From assembly GCF_005406125.1 (NCBI RefSeq), contig NZ_BIXZ01000016.1, forward strand, positions 1 to 33,955: a DNA stretch of 33,955 nt, written 5' to 3'. This stretch comes from Haloarcula mannanilytica. GTDB taxonomy: Archaea; Halobacteriota; Halobacteria; Halobacteriales; Haloarculaceae. Below, in pieces: positions 1 through 6,516 of this stretch; within the stretch, counting starts at the first letter, position 1, and the number at the start of each line of letters is the position of its first letter. The position numbers were made by a program, and so were the translations under genes. Under the pieces are notes generated by a model. It had not been told where the DNA came from, did no database searches, and saw only the letters and a program-made list of their open reading frames with translations.

Positions 1-472
1 TAAGCTAACGCCGTATCTTAGAGCCTTTCAGCTCCGCTGCGAACTCTACAGAAAACCAGGTGACGAAGCGCTCAAACATGCTCTCGACGCTGCCCTCTGA
101 AAATCAACAACGTGCTTCACAAGAGCGTTGGTTGTTACGTTCACACCTACCTTCCGGCCGATTCACTCCAGATTAGTTGGCAGTATTTCTGTGTGAGCTA
201 TTGTATGACGCTCTTGTAGCCGTGTTACAACTGCTTCCTCCAAATCGGCAGCAACCGGGACGCCACTAACAACGGTCAAATTGCTGGCTCGATACGCGAA
301 GTCAGTTGTTCGATATGCTGAGAGACACATCTACTCTAAGGAATATTTCACGGGTCCCGTCTCTCCGGTCTAATTGGCGCTTGACTCCGAAACCGACAAC
401 GAACCACAGCGTGTACAATTTCAGCCCGAAAAATAGCCGCCGGCTATGCGTCGTCCACTTTCTGGTTGGCTG
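1..472. other. Left-edge gene-poor region
   Basis: No full-length gene is recognised here. The stretch is more AT-rich than the operons further right. It holds one candidate short frame (163-330, minus, listed separately) and a 24-codon minus-strand frame at 5-79 starting MFERFVTW, which is too short to assign. It could be remnants of decayed genes left of the origin. Confidence 0.4.
163..330 (-). CDS. Short ORF or gene fragment, unknown
   Basis: A 55-codon minus-strand frame starts at ATG 330 directly after an in-frame TAG, so it cannot extend upstream. The product starts MCLSAYRTTDFAYR and ends in a region of charged residues (LEEAVVTRLQER) that looks coding rather than random. It has no cysteine motif, signal peptide or membrane segment. 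A TATA-like AAATATT lies only about 15 nt upstream, too close for a standard leaderless start. It may be a genuine small protein or the surviving C-terminal piece of a decayed gene. I do not recognise a family. Confidence 0.25.
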   Translation of the reverse strand: MCLSAYRTTDFAYRASNLTVVSGVPVAADLEEAVVTRLQERHTIAHTEILPTNLE

Positions 473-661
473 TTATCTGCGGTTGGAAACACTAAACGAG
501 TGCTGACACTCCGGACAGTGATAGATAACGGTTTGTTCCGTACTCGAAACATCCCAGTCTCCCCCAATAATACCACTCTCAAAGTCACAGCTCGGACAAA
601 ACAATACCATTTTCGAGGGTGTCCCAATAGTGTCTGTAGTTTCTTGACGTGCCATTTGCAT
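473..661 (-). CDS. Small zinc-ribbon protein
   Basis: A protein of about 60 residues carries a four-cysteine zinc ribbon: CPSC (in LFCPSCDFES), then about 20 residues later CPEC (in YHCPECQHSF). This is the treble-cleft/zinc-ribbon arrangement seen in many small haloarchaeal proteins. There is no other domain and the frame ends right after the second knuckle. The start is uncertain. Methionines at 691, 661 and 655 are possible; I chose 661 because the TATA-like ATATAT at 688-698 (minus) lies about 30 nt upstream, as expected for a leaderless transcript. Its partner and role are not visible in the sequence; nucleic-acid or protein binding through zinc is the usual inference. Confidence 0.6.
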   Translation of the reverse strand: MQMARQETTDTIGTPSKMVLFCPSCDFESGIIGGDWDVSSTEQTVIYHCPECQHSFSVSNRR

Positions 662-687
662 TGTTAGCGTAACATGACCGATGGAGT

Positions 688-698
688 GCAATATATGC
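688..698 (-). promoter_or_regulatory. TATA-like box of zinc-ribbon gene
   Basis: Minus-strand GCATATATTGC lies about 30 nt upstream of the ATG at 661, the distance expected for a haloarchaeal leaderless promoter. Confidence 0.35.
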
Positions 699-751
699 TA
701 TCCCCCGGTTCTCAGCAGTTGATATCACAGTTACCAATCAGGTGGATCGAG

Positions 752-967
752 TTATTTTGGAGCGAAGCGACTCCAACCACTGCGAACATCGGTTTTACCG
801 AAGTCGAGACACGATATTCCATTGCTCTCAAAGAGTCCAGTTAGATACCGTATCTGACCAGTGAGCGTCGGAGTATCACCGGTGTAACTACCTGACACTG
901 ATGTCCGCGAGCACTTTTGGACTAGCTCCTCTTGTTCTTGAATGCTGATCCACTCAACGCCAATCAA
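752..967 (-). CDS. Doubtful ORF, unknown
   Basis: A 71-codon frame opens with TTG at 967, one base from the ATG of the divergent LUD gene. The C-terminal half (GLFESNGISCLDFGKTD, then RSGWSRF) looks protein-like, but codon third positions are less GC-rich than in the neighbours, the start codon is weak, and there is no room for two independent promoters. It may be a decayed fragment. No family is recognised. Confidence 0.2.
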   Translation of the reverse strand: MIGVEWISIQEQEELVQKCSRTSVSGSYTGDTPTLTGQIRYLTGLFESNGISCLDFGKTDVRSGWSRFAPK

Positions 968-968
968 T

Positions 969-1625
969 ATGTCTCAACAGAAATCAGATTACGTAGACCA
1001 CGCGGATATTGACGAGTCACTGGACGAGCTAGCTTCCGACGCAACCATCGAAGAGACCGTTGAGAACCTGGAGGAAAGCGGGTTCGAAGTGGTCGTCGTG
1101 GATTCGGCTGACGATGCGCTCGCGGAGATACAGTCACTCATCCCCGCGGATGCGTCTGTGATGAACGGCCACTCGACAACGCTCGAAGAAATCGGCTTCG
1201 TCGAGTACCTGAGCGACGGGGATCACGAGTGGGAGAGCCTTCCCGATGAGATCTGGAGCATCGACGACGATGCGAAACGACAGGCCGCACGGCGGGAGTC
1301 ACAGACGGCCGACTACTTCCTCGGTGGCATCAACGGTATTTCACAGACCGGCGAACTCGTCGCGGCGGATCGTTCAGGGAGCCGTATCGGCGCATATCCC
1401 TTCGCCGCAGAGAACGTCGTCATTGTCAGCGGCGTCAACAAGATCGTACCGACGCTTGACGACGCGCTCGACCGGCTGGAATCTGTCGCCTATCCCCTCG
1501 AGAACGAGCGTGCAAAGGAGGCCTACGGCGTCGACTCCGCAATCGCAAAACAGCTCATTCTCCGCCAGGAACTCGAAGACGAACGCACCACCGTCGTTCT
1601 CGTTCGCGAGCACCTCGGCTATTGA
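969..1625 (+). CDS. LUD-domain (LutC/YkgG-like) protein
   Basis: A 218-residue protein matches the LUD (lactate utilisation) fold, as in LutC/YkgG. It has an N-terminal helical part, then VVVVDSADDALAEI and the family-typical DASVMNGHSTTLEEIGF (about residues 55-75), ADYFLGGINGIS, the strand AENVVIVSGVNKIV (about residues 150-165), and a final VVLVREHLGY. In lactate-oxidising bacteria LutC acts with LutA and LutB, but neither iron-sulfur partner is encoded nearby, so a lactate role is not supported here. Stand-alone LUD proteins are common and poorly characterised. I took ATG 969 rather than the upstream ATG 942 because MSQQKSDYVDHA is a natural N-terminus and the upstream residues look untranslated. 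Confidence 0.8.
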   Translation: MSQQKSDYVDHADIDESLDELASDATIEETVENLEESGFEVVVVDSADDALAEIQSLIPADASVMNGHSTTLEEIGFVEYLSDGDHEWESLPDEIWSIDDDAKRQAARRESQTADYFLGGINGISQTGELVAADRSGSRIGAYPFAAENVVIVSGVNKIVPTLDDALDRLESVAYPLENERAKEAYGVDSAIAKQLILRQELEDERTTVVLVREHLGY

Positions 1626-1707
1626 GATCACCGGTTCCGTCGGCGCGGACGAACCGCGAATAATCGCTTGCGGGCAAGATTTTGACTGAGTCCCCCCGTC
1701 AACAGTC

Positions 1708-1914
1708 ATGCCGCCACCGGGCATCGGCTGGCAATATGCCTCCGGTTACTGAATCGGCTCGACCGACCCCCACGAATGGAAGCCCCACTGTATCGGCATG
1801 GTCATCGCAAATGAGTCCGGAAAGCGGGCCGCATGGCCGAACTGCGGTGACTATCCGTCGGCCCCGCCGTTCGTCGGCGTATCTGGCGCTGTTGTCGAAG
1901 TCATTTAGCCGTTT
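1708..1914 (+). pseudogene. Interrupted small ORF, unknown
   Basis: Starting at ATG 1708 a frame runs MPPPGIGWQYASGY, meets TGA at 1750-1752, then continues in the same frame with high GC in third positions through DPHEWKPHCIGMVIANES, RAAWPNCGDYPSAPPFVGV and stops at TAG 1912-1914. The continuation looks coding and contains two cysteines and a Trp-Pro rich stretch. A weak TATA-like ATTTTGA lies about 27 nt before the ATG. The most likely reading is a small gene broken by one nonsense change, or a downstream ORF starting at the internal Met near 1798. The minus-strand frame over the same DNA (1699-1992) cannot be fully excluded. Confidence 0.3.
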
Positions 1915-2074
1915 AGTATAGCTATATTTGATAGCTATGTCCAGAAGACTTACCACTGAGACGCACCTGATCCAGGGATACGGTTCAACCAAGTCGTAGT
2001 AGGCTACCCAGGATCTAGTCTAAACAAATACGATAGCGACTCGGATTTATTCAACCGGCATATTCAAACACTGC

Positions 2075-2081
2075 CTATATG
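2075..2081 (+). promoter_or_regulatory. TATA box of HalOD1 gene
   Basis: CTATATG lies 26-32 nt before ATG 2107, fitting a leaderless transcript. A second AT-rich element (TATATAA) directly abuts the start codon. Confidence 0.4.
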
Positions 2082-2106
2082 TACTTCCTAATTAATTGGT
2101 ATATAA

Positions 2107-2463
2107 ATGAAAGATAACAGCGAGAGTGATGACGCTGTTGGTAACGCGGGTCTATTTGCTGAAACAAGCGAAAATTTCACTGAGATCCAATACGAGCCGA
2201 GCAACGAACGGGGCTTCACTTCGGTCGTTGTGGAGGCAATCGCCACTCATACCGAAGACGGTTTGGAAACACTTCGTGAGTCGCCGTTGCAAAGCCGCAT
2301 CGATATCAGCGTGATTGAGACGCTCCTGTTCGGTTCTCCCCCGGATCAGTCAACTGGGCCAGCGACCCGGAACGCCACCTTTCGGTACGGAGACGTTCTG
2401 GTGACGATTCGTGCTGACGGAGTCATCCGACTTGCAGACATTGACGGTAGCGGGGACCATTGA
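2107..2463 (+). CDS. HalOD1 output-domain protein
   Basis: A 118-residue acidic protein resembles the haloarchaeal output domain 1 (HalOD1), a small domain found alone or fused to signalling modules in Halobacteria. The features are SVVVEAIATHTEDGLETL (about residues 39-56, helix), ESPLQSRIDISVIETLLF (about residues 57-75), then a beta-rich end TFRYGDVLVTIRADGVIRL. This order is the usual HalOD1 pattern. No kinase, receiver or DNA-binding module is attached. The start at 2107 is supported by a TATA box about 30 nt upstream. HalOD1 is presumed to act in signal output, but the molecular function is not established. Confidence 0.75.
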   Translation: MKDNSESDDAVGNAGLFAETSENFTEIQYEPSNERGFTSVVVEAIATHTEDGLETLRESPLQSRIDISVIETLLFGSPPDQSTGPATRNATFRYGDVLVTIRADGVIRLADIDGSGDH

Positions 2464-2507
2464 CTATAGCCGCACAAGACACTATTTGCCTCGTGCATCC
2501 GGTCTTA

Positions 2508-2636
2508 ATGCCCTCCAATGACGCTTCAGCCTTGAAACCTCTGTCCGCAGACCCACAGCCACAACTCGAATCGCTGGAACGAGGTGAATCTCGGAAGGCC
2601 GAGCTGAAAAGTTCAAAAATACGCACCGATGTCTGA
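2508..2636 (+). CDS. Possible 42-residue ORF, unknown
   Basis: The frame MPSNDASALKPLSADPQP, ending SSKIRTDV, is hydrophilic and fills the space between the HalOD1 gene and the origin repeats. No motif is recognisable. A competing minus-strand frame (2423-2689) overlaps it. Coding status is doubtful. Confidence 0.15.
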   Translation: MPSNDASALKPLSADPQPQLESLERGESRKAELKSSKIRTDV

Positions 2637-2654
2637 GATCGGACCACGTGATTT

Positions 2655-2674
2655 GACACCATCATGTCCGGGGT
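2655..2674 (+). repeat. Origin repeat (ORB-like), 3'-side copy 1, weak
   Basis: GACACCATCATGTCCGGGGT resembles the repeat core ACACCAC-n-ATGTCCGC seen nine or more times in this region, with mismatches in the middle and at the end. Same orientation as the two stronger 3'-side copies. Confidence 0.5.
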
Positions 2675-2690
2675 ACTGGACGCTATCACA

Positions 2691-2732
2691 CTACGTAACG
2701 GAGATTATTGGTTACGTAACAGATATTACTGG
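2691..2732 (+). repeat. Tandem 21-bp repeat with TACGTAAC
   Basis: Two consecutive 21-bp units begin with TACGTAAC at 2692 and 2713 and continue with a similar GATTATTGGT / GATATTACTGGT tail. A 21-bp period places both on the same helix face. TACGTA is itself palindromic. They lie between origin repeats downstream of cdc6, so a protein-binding or unwinding role at the origin is an inference. Confidence 0.55.
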
Positions 2733-2740
2733 TGTCGGCT

Positions 2741-2765
2741 TCGACACCACCATGTCCGCCGTTCT
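2741..2765 (+). repeat. Origin repeat (ORB-like), 3'-side copy 2
   Basis: TCGACACCACCATGTCCGCC followed by GTTCT. It is almost identical to the copy at 2797-2821 over about 24 nt and matches the core of the copies upstream of cdc6. Confidence 0.8.
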
Positions 2766-2796
2766 ATATCGTGAGAACCATTACAGTTCAGCCGGT

Positions 2797-2821
2797 TTCG
2801 ACACCACCATGTCCGCCGTTC
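2797..2821 (+). repeat. Origin repeat (ORB-like), 3'-side copy 3
   Basis: TTCGACACCACCATGTCCGC followed by CGTTC, directly abutting the last codon of cdc6. Same orientation as copy 2. Confidence 0.8.
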
Positions 2822-4066
2822 CTATGGAGACTGGAAGTCCGAGAGTGTCGCTTCGTTATCAACGAGATTAGTGACGGACTTGTGGATTCCCACGTCGTCG
2901 ACTGTCTTTTCGAGCGCTGAGAGTATCATTTCGGGGTCCATTTCGAGGGAATACTCACGGTAGGTGCCCCCACGCCGCCCTTCGTTGCGTTCAATGGCAG
3001 AGATGATGCCCAACATCGACAGTTCACCCAGATGATCACGCATGCGGCGTGGAACGAGGGGATCGATCCCCGCTTTCTCGGCGAAATTAGTGTACCGGGG
3101 TCGGATGTCCCGTGTCCGGGCCGGCGTCTTCCCCTCCTGATCAAGCGTTACCATCGCGTACACGACCAGATGACCGTGTTGGGTAAGGCCGGAAATCCCT
3201 TCCTGAATCCGACCTCGTTCCAGGACATCCCGGGCTTCGCGAACGAGCGCTTCCGAGATGGTGTCCGTATCTTTATCGCGAGCCAGGTCGCCCGTTTTCA
3301 TGAGGAGATCGAGTGACTGCCGTGCGTCACCGGCGTCTTTGGCACCGTAGGCGGCACATAGCTCGATGACACCGTCTTCGAGGACGCCATCGTGGAACGC
3401 CACATCAGCCCGCTGTTGCAGGATTTGAATCAGTTCCTTCGCATCGTATGCAGGGAACTGGATCTCTTCCTCACAGAGTGAGCTTTTGACTTTCGGGGAG
3501 AGGTCATCGCGGAACGAGAAGTCATTCGAGATGCCGATGATGCCGATCTTTGCTGATTTTAGATTTCCATTCGCCCGCGCACGCGGGAGTTGATAGAGAA
3601 TACTATCATCTTCGATGTGATCGACCTCGTCAAGAACGATGTAGATAGTACCACCACAGGCGTCAAGTTCGGTCCACAGCATGTCATACACTGTGGCACG
3701 GGGATATCCCGTTGTGCTGATCTGACTCGTCTCGTCCCTGAATTCGTTGACGAGGCGGGTGGCGATCTGGTAACTACTGGAAAGGCCATCACAGTTCAAC
3801 ATCTTCACCGTGAGGTCGATGTCCTCGTACTTGGCCGCGTCCTCCTCGAGATGGTCGATCAGATACCGCGTGCCAGCAGTCTTACCGACACCCGTTTTAC
3901 CGTAGAGGAAGATATTGTTGGGCTGCTCACCGTTGATTACGGGCTGGAGAGCGGCCCGGTATCGGTTTAGTTCAGTATCCCGTCCCACGAGATTTTCAGG
4001 CTGGTAATCCTCCCGGAGTGCATCACGGTCCAAGTAGATCTCAGTATCGCGTTCGAACATCCCCAT
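2822..4066 (-). CDS. cdc6: Orc1/Cdc6 replication initiator
   Basis: A 414-residue initiator of the archaeal Orc1/Cdc6 family: AAA+ ATPase that binds origin repeats and loads the MCM helicase. Visible elements are ENLVGRDTELNRY near the N-terminus, Walker A GKTGVGKT (56-63), Walker B IVLDEVDH (D146, E147), sensor 1 IIGISND (N181 region), the sensor 2 segment GDARQSLDLL, and a C-terminal winged helix ending in YSLEMDPEMIL. I chose ATG 4066 (MGMFERD), because a TATA box on the minus strand at 4095-4105 lies about 30-40 nt upstream; ATG 4060 is equally possible. Origin repeats lie on both sides, and one sits immediately upstream of the TATA box, so autoregulation is plausible. It is probably a replicon-specific Orc paralogue rather than the main chromosomal one, which is an inference. 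Confidence 0.95.
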   Translation of the reverse strand: MGMFERDTEIYLDRDALREDYQPENLVGRDTELNRYRAALQPVINGEQPNNIFLYGKTGVGKTAGTRYLIDHLEEDAAKYEDIDLTVKMLNCDGLSSSYQIATRLVNEFRDETSQISTTGYPRATVYDMLWTELDACGGTIYIVLDEVDHIEDDSILYQLPRARANGNLKSAKIGIIGISNDFSFRDDLSPKVKSSLCEEEIQFPAYDAKELIQILQQRADVAFHDGVLEDGVIELCAAYGAKDAGDARQSLDLLMKTGDLARDKDTDTISEALVREARDVLERGRIQEGISGLTQHGHLVVYAMVTLDQEGKTPARTRDIRPRYTNFAEKAGIDPLVPRRMRDHLGELSMLGIISAIERNEGRRGGTYREYSLEMDPEMILSALEKTVDDVGIHKSVTNLVDNEATLSDFQSP

Positions 4067-4094
4067 AGTCGTTGCCAGATATATTGGAAGGAGA

Positions 4095-4105
4095 CTATAT
4101 AAAAC
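4095..4105 (-). promoter_or_regulatory. TATA box of cdc6
   Basis: Minus-strand GGTTTTATATA lies 30-40 nt upstream of the cdc6 ATG at 4066 and directly beside the compound origin repeat at 4101-4143, so initiator binding could block transcription factors. Confidence 0.6.
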
Positions 4106-4143
4106 CACCCCTGTCCGGAGTGTCCGGAGTGTCCGCTGTTCTG
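4101..4143 (+). repeat. Compound origin repeat in cdc6 promoter
   Basis: A repeat-like start (ACCACCCCTGTCCGGAG) is followed by two further TGTCCGG/TGTCCGC units and ends in GCTGTTCTG as in the other copies. The TGTCCG heptamer thus occurs three times at 10-bp spacing, unlike any other copy. It overlaps the upstream edge of the cdc6 TATA box. Confidence 0.7.
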
Positions 4144-4170
4144 TTGCTTATAAAAGAATCGGGGGACCCT

Positions 4171-4194
4171 CCCACCCCACTATGTCCGCAGTAA
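4171..4194 (+). repeat. Origin repeat, pair 1 left arm
   Basis: CCCACCCCACTATGTCCGCA followed by GTAA. Plus orientation; its inverted partner is at 4399-4421. Confidence 0.8.
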
Positions 4195-4398
4195 CTGAAT
4201 ACCGACGGGAGGGGTGTAGAAAGGAACTATGCACTAGAGAAAAGTTTATAATAGTCGGGTGAGAGCTAGTCCGTAGCAGAGCTAGAGAGCTGAGAAGAAC
4301 TGCAGAGTGACAATCTGCTAGAGCGTTCTCATCTCAATGGCCGTCATCTTGCGTTAAATATTGCTGCATCTCATCCCCCTCCCAGCCTGTTTTCGAAG
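4195..4398. other. Candidate origin unwinding/spacer region
   Basis: This 204-nt interval is the largest repeat-free gap between two facing origin repeats. It includes AT-rich pieces (AAAAGTTTATAATAGT at about 4240-4255 and GTTAAATATTG at about 4352-4362) and self-complementary stretches (GCAGA/TCTGC around 4302-4318, AGCTAGAGAGCT near 4280). No ORF of note. A duplex-unwinding element is the most likely content; a short transcript from the TATA-like TTTATAAT is an alternative. Confidence 0.4.
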
Positions 4399-4421
4399 AA
4401 CTGCGGACAATGTGGGGTGGG
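4399..4421 (-). repeat. Origin repeat, pair 1 right arm
   Basis: AACTGCGGACAATGTGGGGT then GGG; the reverse complement matches the copy at 4171-4194 closely, including the CCCAC start. Confidence 0.8.
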
Positions 4422-4501
4422 AGTGTTTCCAGTCGATAAATCACCGAATCGTCTTTTCTAACCCTCTACGTCGCATTTTACCGTACTCTACCTCTCTTGA
4501 A

Positions 4502-4524
4502 CACACCGTGATGTCCGCTGTTCT
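4502..4524 (+). repeat. Origin repeat, pair 2 left arm
   Basis: CACACCGTGATGTCCGCTGT then TCT. Plus orientation, 14 nt from its inverted partner. Confidence 0.8.
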
Positions 4525-4538
4525 CCATCTACCGGTCC

Positions 4539-4563
4539 AGAACAGCGGACATCGTGGTGTGGG
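4539..4563 (-). repeat. Origin repeat, pair 2 right arm
   Basis: AGAACAGCGGACATCGTGGT then GTGGG; reverse complement of the 4502-4524 copy with few changes. The pair could form a hairpin of roughly 20 bp. Confidence 0.8.
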
Positions 4564-4582
4564 TTGGGTCCCGGAGCGATTC

Positions 4583-4605
4583 GGACACCACTGTGTCCGT
4601 AGTAA
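4583..4605 (+). repeat. Origin repeat, pair 3 left arm
   Basis: GGACACCACTGTGTCCGTAG then TAA. Plus orientation. Confidence 0.75.
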
Positions 4606-4630
4606 TTCGGAGTTCATTTCTCGGCGCAGC

Positions 4631-4653
4631 ACAACAGCGGACAATGTGGTGTC
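4631..4653 (-). repeat. Origin repeat, pair 3 right arm
   Basis: ACAACAGCGGACAATGTGGT then GTC. Minus orientation, 25 nt from its partner. Confidence 0.8.
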
Positions 4654-4684
4654 TCTCTCAGAGTACCTTTTCCCTCCCTCTGTC

Positions 4685-4709
4685 GGACGCCACAATGTCC
4701 GCAGTAATC
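4685..4709 (+). repeat. Origin repeat, pair 4 left arm
   Basis: GGACGCCACAATGTCCGCAG then TAATC. Plus orientation. Confidence 0.8.
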
Positions 4710-4735
4710 CTGTTTTATGAACTCTCTAACGCAGC

Positions 4736-4762
4736 TTTACTGCGGACATTGTGGTGTTGCCA
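4736..4762 (-). repeat. Origin repeat, pair 4 right arm
   Basis: TTTACTGCGGACATTGTGGT then GTTGCC. Minus orientation, 26 nt from its partner. It is the last recognisable copy before the transporter gene. Confidence 0.8.
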
Positions 4763-4934
4763 TAGTGGCCCAGTGACTCTCACTTACCTATCTCGGGTGA
4801 CCATCATCCAAACACCACTCTTGCTCTGACAACTCATGAAAACGCTTTCCGGTTTCCGTGGTGAGGGTCCGGACACACTTACATCGGCGATGACAGCCCG
4901 GAACCGGGTATGATAGCACTCGGTGCCGGGGTTG

Positions 4935-6350
4935 CTAATGCGAACCCAACGCCTTCCCCAGCCGTTCCCTCCCGATTGCAACGGCTAGGGCGACAGTTCC
5001 GACGACGGCGATTATCGCTCGGCCGGCAAGCCCCAGAGACATCCCGGCGAGCGACGCGAGCGTGTTCGTCAACAGGAACAGCACGACGACGGGGAGGACC
5101 CAACCGACCGTCAGGAGCCATGGTCGAGCCATCCACTCAAAGCGGTCGGTTCCGGCGCGGAACTCCGCAAGCGCTTCGTCACGCAGTAGCCAGCCGACGA
5201 TAACGGTGAACGCGAACAGCCCGACCGTCAACAGCAGATCCGCCAGTGTGCCGGAGACAAACTGAAAAACCGGGCTCGTGAGTGCCAGTCCGCTCCCAGT
5301 GACCGCAAGCAGTGCCGAGACCAAAACTGTGGCCCGGCGTCGCGGAACCCCGAAGCTATCGACGAGTGTTGCGACGGGGGTTTCGAGCAGGCTGATGCCA
5401 CTGGTCACCGCAGCCATCAGAACGGTCGCGAAAAACGCCGTGGCGACGAGTGATCCGCCCGGTAGCGTGGCAAACGCCGTCGCGAGCGCGACGAACAGCG
5501 CGCCGGGGCCGCCCTGTCCCGGGTCGACACTCTGGGAAAACAACAGCGGAATGACGACCAGTCCGGCGAGGACACCGATGAACGTGTTCGAGACCGCGAT
5601 GACAAGCGTATCTCGTGGGAGCGACGCGCTGTCATCGAGATACGAGGCGTAGGTCAGCATGACTCCGGCTCCAAGCGAGAGGGTGAAAAGCGCCTGTCCC
5701 GCTGCTGGCCCGATGACGTTCAGGAAGTTGGCAGCGAGGTAGTCGGCGTCGAAGCTGAGATAGAACGCATAGCCCGCGGCCGTCCCTGGCTGAGTCGCCG
5801 TCCATCCCGCGAGGCCGAGCAGTATTAGCACGACGCCCGGGAGCATCACCTTCGAGACGCGTTCGATACCGCGGCTCACGCCGAAAAAGACAATCCCGGC
5901 GACGATACCGAGAAACAGCAAGTGAAAGCCGACCGCACCGAGGCCGAAGCTGATCGACCCGAAGTACTGCTGGGGCTGCCCGAAGTACGCGCCGACCGGG
6001 GAGACGAGCGTGTAGCGAAGGATCCACCCGCCCACGACGGAGTAAAACGAGAGGATGACGAGCGTCGTCAAGACATTGAACGCACCCAGCCAGGACCCCC
6101 AGCGGGAGCCGGTGAGCGAGCGGAGCGCGGCGGTCGGAGTTTGTCGGCCACGGCGTCCGAGGACGAACTCGGCGAGTAATCCGGGGACGCCGATGCCGAC
6201 GACAACGAGCAGGTAGACGATGAGGAACGCGCTCCCGCCGTTCCCGGCGGTCAGCCACGGGAATCGCCAGATGTTCCCGAGGCCGGCCGCACCGCCGACG
6301 GCAGCGAGTACGAAGCCGATGTTCGATATCCATGAGTCACGTGTGGCCAT
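4935..6350 (-). CDS. Sodium:neurotransmitter-type symporter (NSS/SNF)
   Basis: A 471-residue integral membrane protein of the neurotransmitter:sodium symporter family (LeuT fold). The N-terminus has the family signature: WISNIGFVLAAVGGAAGLGN (about 7-26), followed by IWRFPW and GGSAFLIVY, forming TM1 and the sodium/substrate site. About eleven or twelve hydrophobic segments follow, with TM6-like TLSLGAGVMLTYASYL and TM8-like TSGISLLETPVA. It imports amino acids or related amines using the sodium gradient; the substrate cannot be read from sequence. ATG 6350 (MATRDSWISN) is preferred to ATG 6377, because the family starts about this close to TM1. It faces the origin and is transcribed alone. 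Confidence 0.9.
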   Translation of the reverse strand: MATRDSWISNIGFVLAAVGGAAGLGNIWRFPWLTAGNGGSAFLIVYLLVVVGIGVPGLLAEFVLGRRGRQTPTAALRSLTGSRWGSWLGAFNVLTTLVILSFYSVVGGWILRYTLVSPVGAYFGQPQQYFGSISFGLGAVGFHLLFLGIVAGIVFFGVSRGIERVSKVMLPGVVLILLGLAGWTATQPGTAAGYAFYLSFDADYLAANFLNVIGPAAGQALFTLSLGAGVMLTYASYLDDSASLPRDTLVIAVSNTFIGVLAGLVVIPLLFSQSVDPGQGGPGALFVALATAFATLPGGSLVATAFFATVLMAAVTSGISLLETPVATLVDSFGVPRRRATVLVSALLAVTGSGLALTSPVFQFVSGTLADLLLTVGLFAFTVIVGWLLRDEALAEFRAGTDRFEWMARPWLLTVGWVLPVVVLFLLTNTLASLAGMSLGLAGRAIIAVVGTVALAVAIGRERLGKALGSH

Positions 6351-6516
6351 TCGTGTACAGATCTGTTTAGTGGCCACTCATATCCCTGTTGATTCGGCTG
6401 CTTGCGGTTGATTATGGAGGATTCCGGTATCAATATGCCGAGTCTCCCCGACCTCGAGAACTGTATCAACCGCTTATTCGGGCGTTTCTGACGGAAAACG
6501 GTTACAGCAGTCCACC

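Larger units (their letters stand above)
1626..2106. other. Intergenic with a broken ORF
   Basis: About 480 nt without a complete gene. A short inverted repeat (CTTG/CAAG around 1668-1677) followed by TTTT might serve as a weak terminator for the LUD gene. An interrupted plus-strand frame lies at 1708-1914 and is described separately. The right part (1915-2106) is AT-rich promoter DNA for the HalOD1 gene. Confidence 0.4.
2655..4762. other. Probable replication origin (oriC)
   Basis: An orc1/cdc6 gene embedded in twelve copies of one repeat family (core ACACCAC-n-ATGTCCGC-n-GT) with an AT-richer gap matches the general plan of haloarchaeal origins, which usually lie next to an orc1/cdc6 gene. 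Three copies flank the 3' end of the gene and nine its 5' side. The eight outer 5' copies strictly alternate plus/minus, giving four facing pairs with inner gaps of 204, 14, 25 and 26 nt. The usual long G-runs of some haloarchaeal ORBs are not obvious here, suggesting an Orc/ORB pair with its own specificity. Confidence 0.8.

Noticed and set aside
446-667. Plus-strand frame opposite the zinc-ribbon gene
   Set aside because: The opposite strand carries a CxxC-n-CxxC zinc ribbon, which is better evidence of coding.
2423-2689. 88-codon minus-strand frame between the HalOD1 gene and the origin
   Set aside because: Starts inside the origin repeats, overlaps the 3' end of the HalOD1 gene and has no protein-like pattern.
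2655-4762. Repeat array as a possible CRISPR
   Set aside because: Copies differ from one another, occur in both orientations and have irregular spacing, and they flank an orc1/cdc6 gene; this fits origin repeats, not CRISPR.
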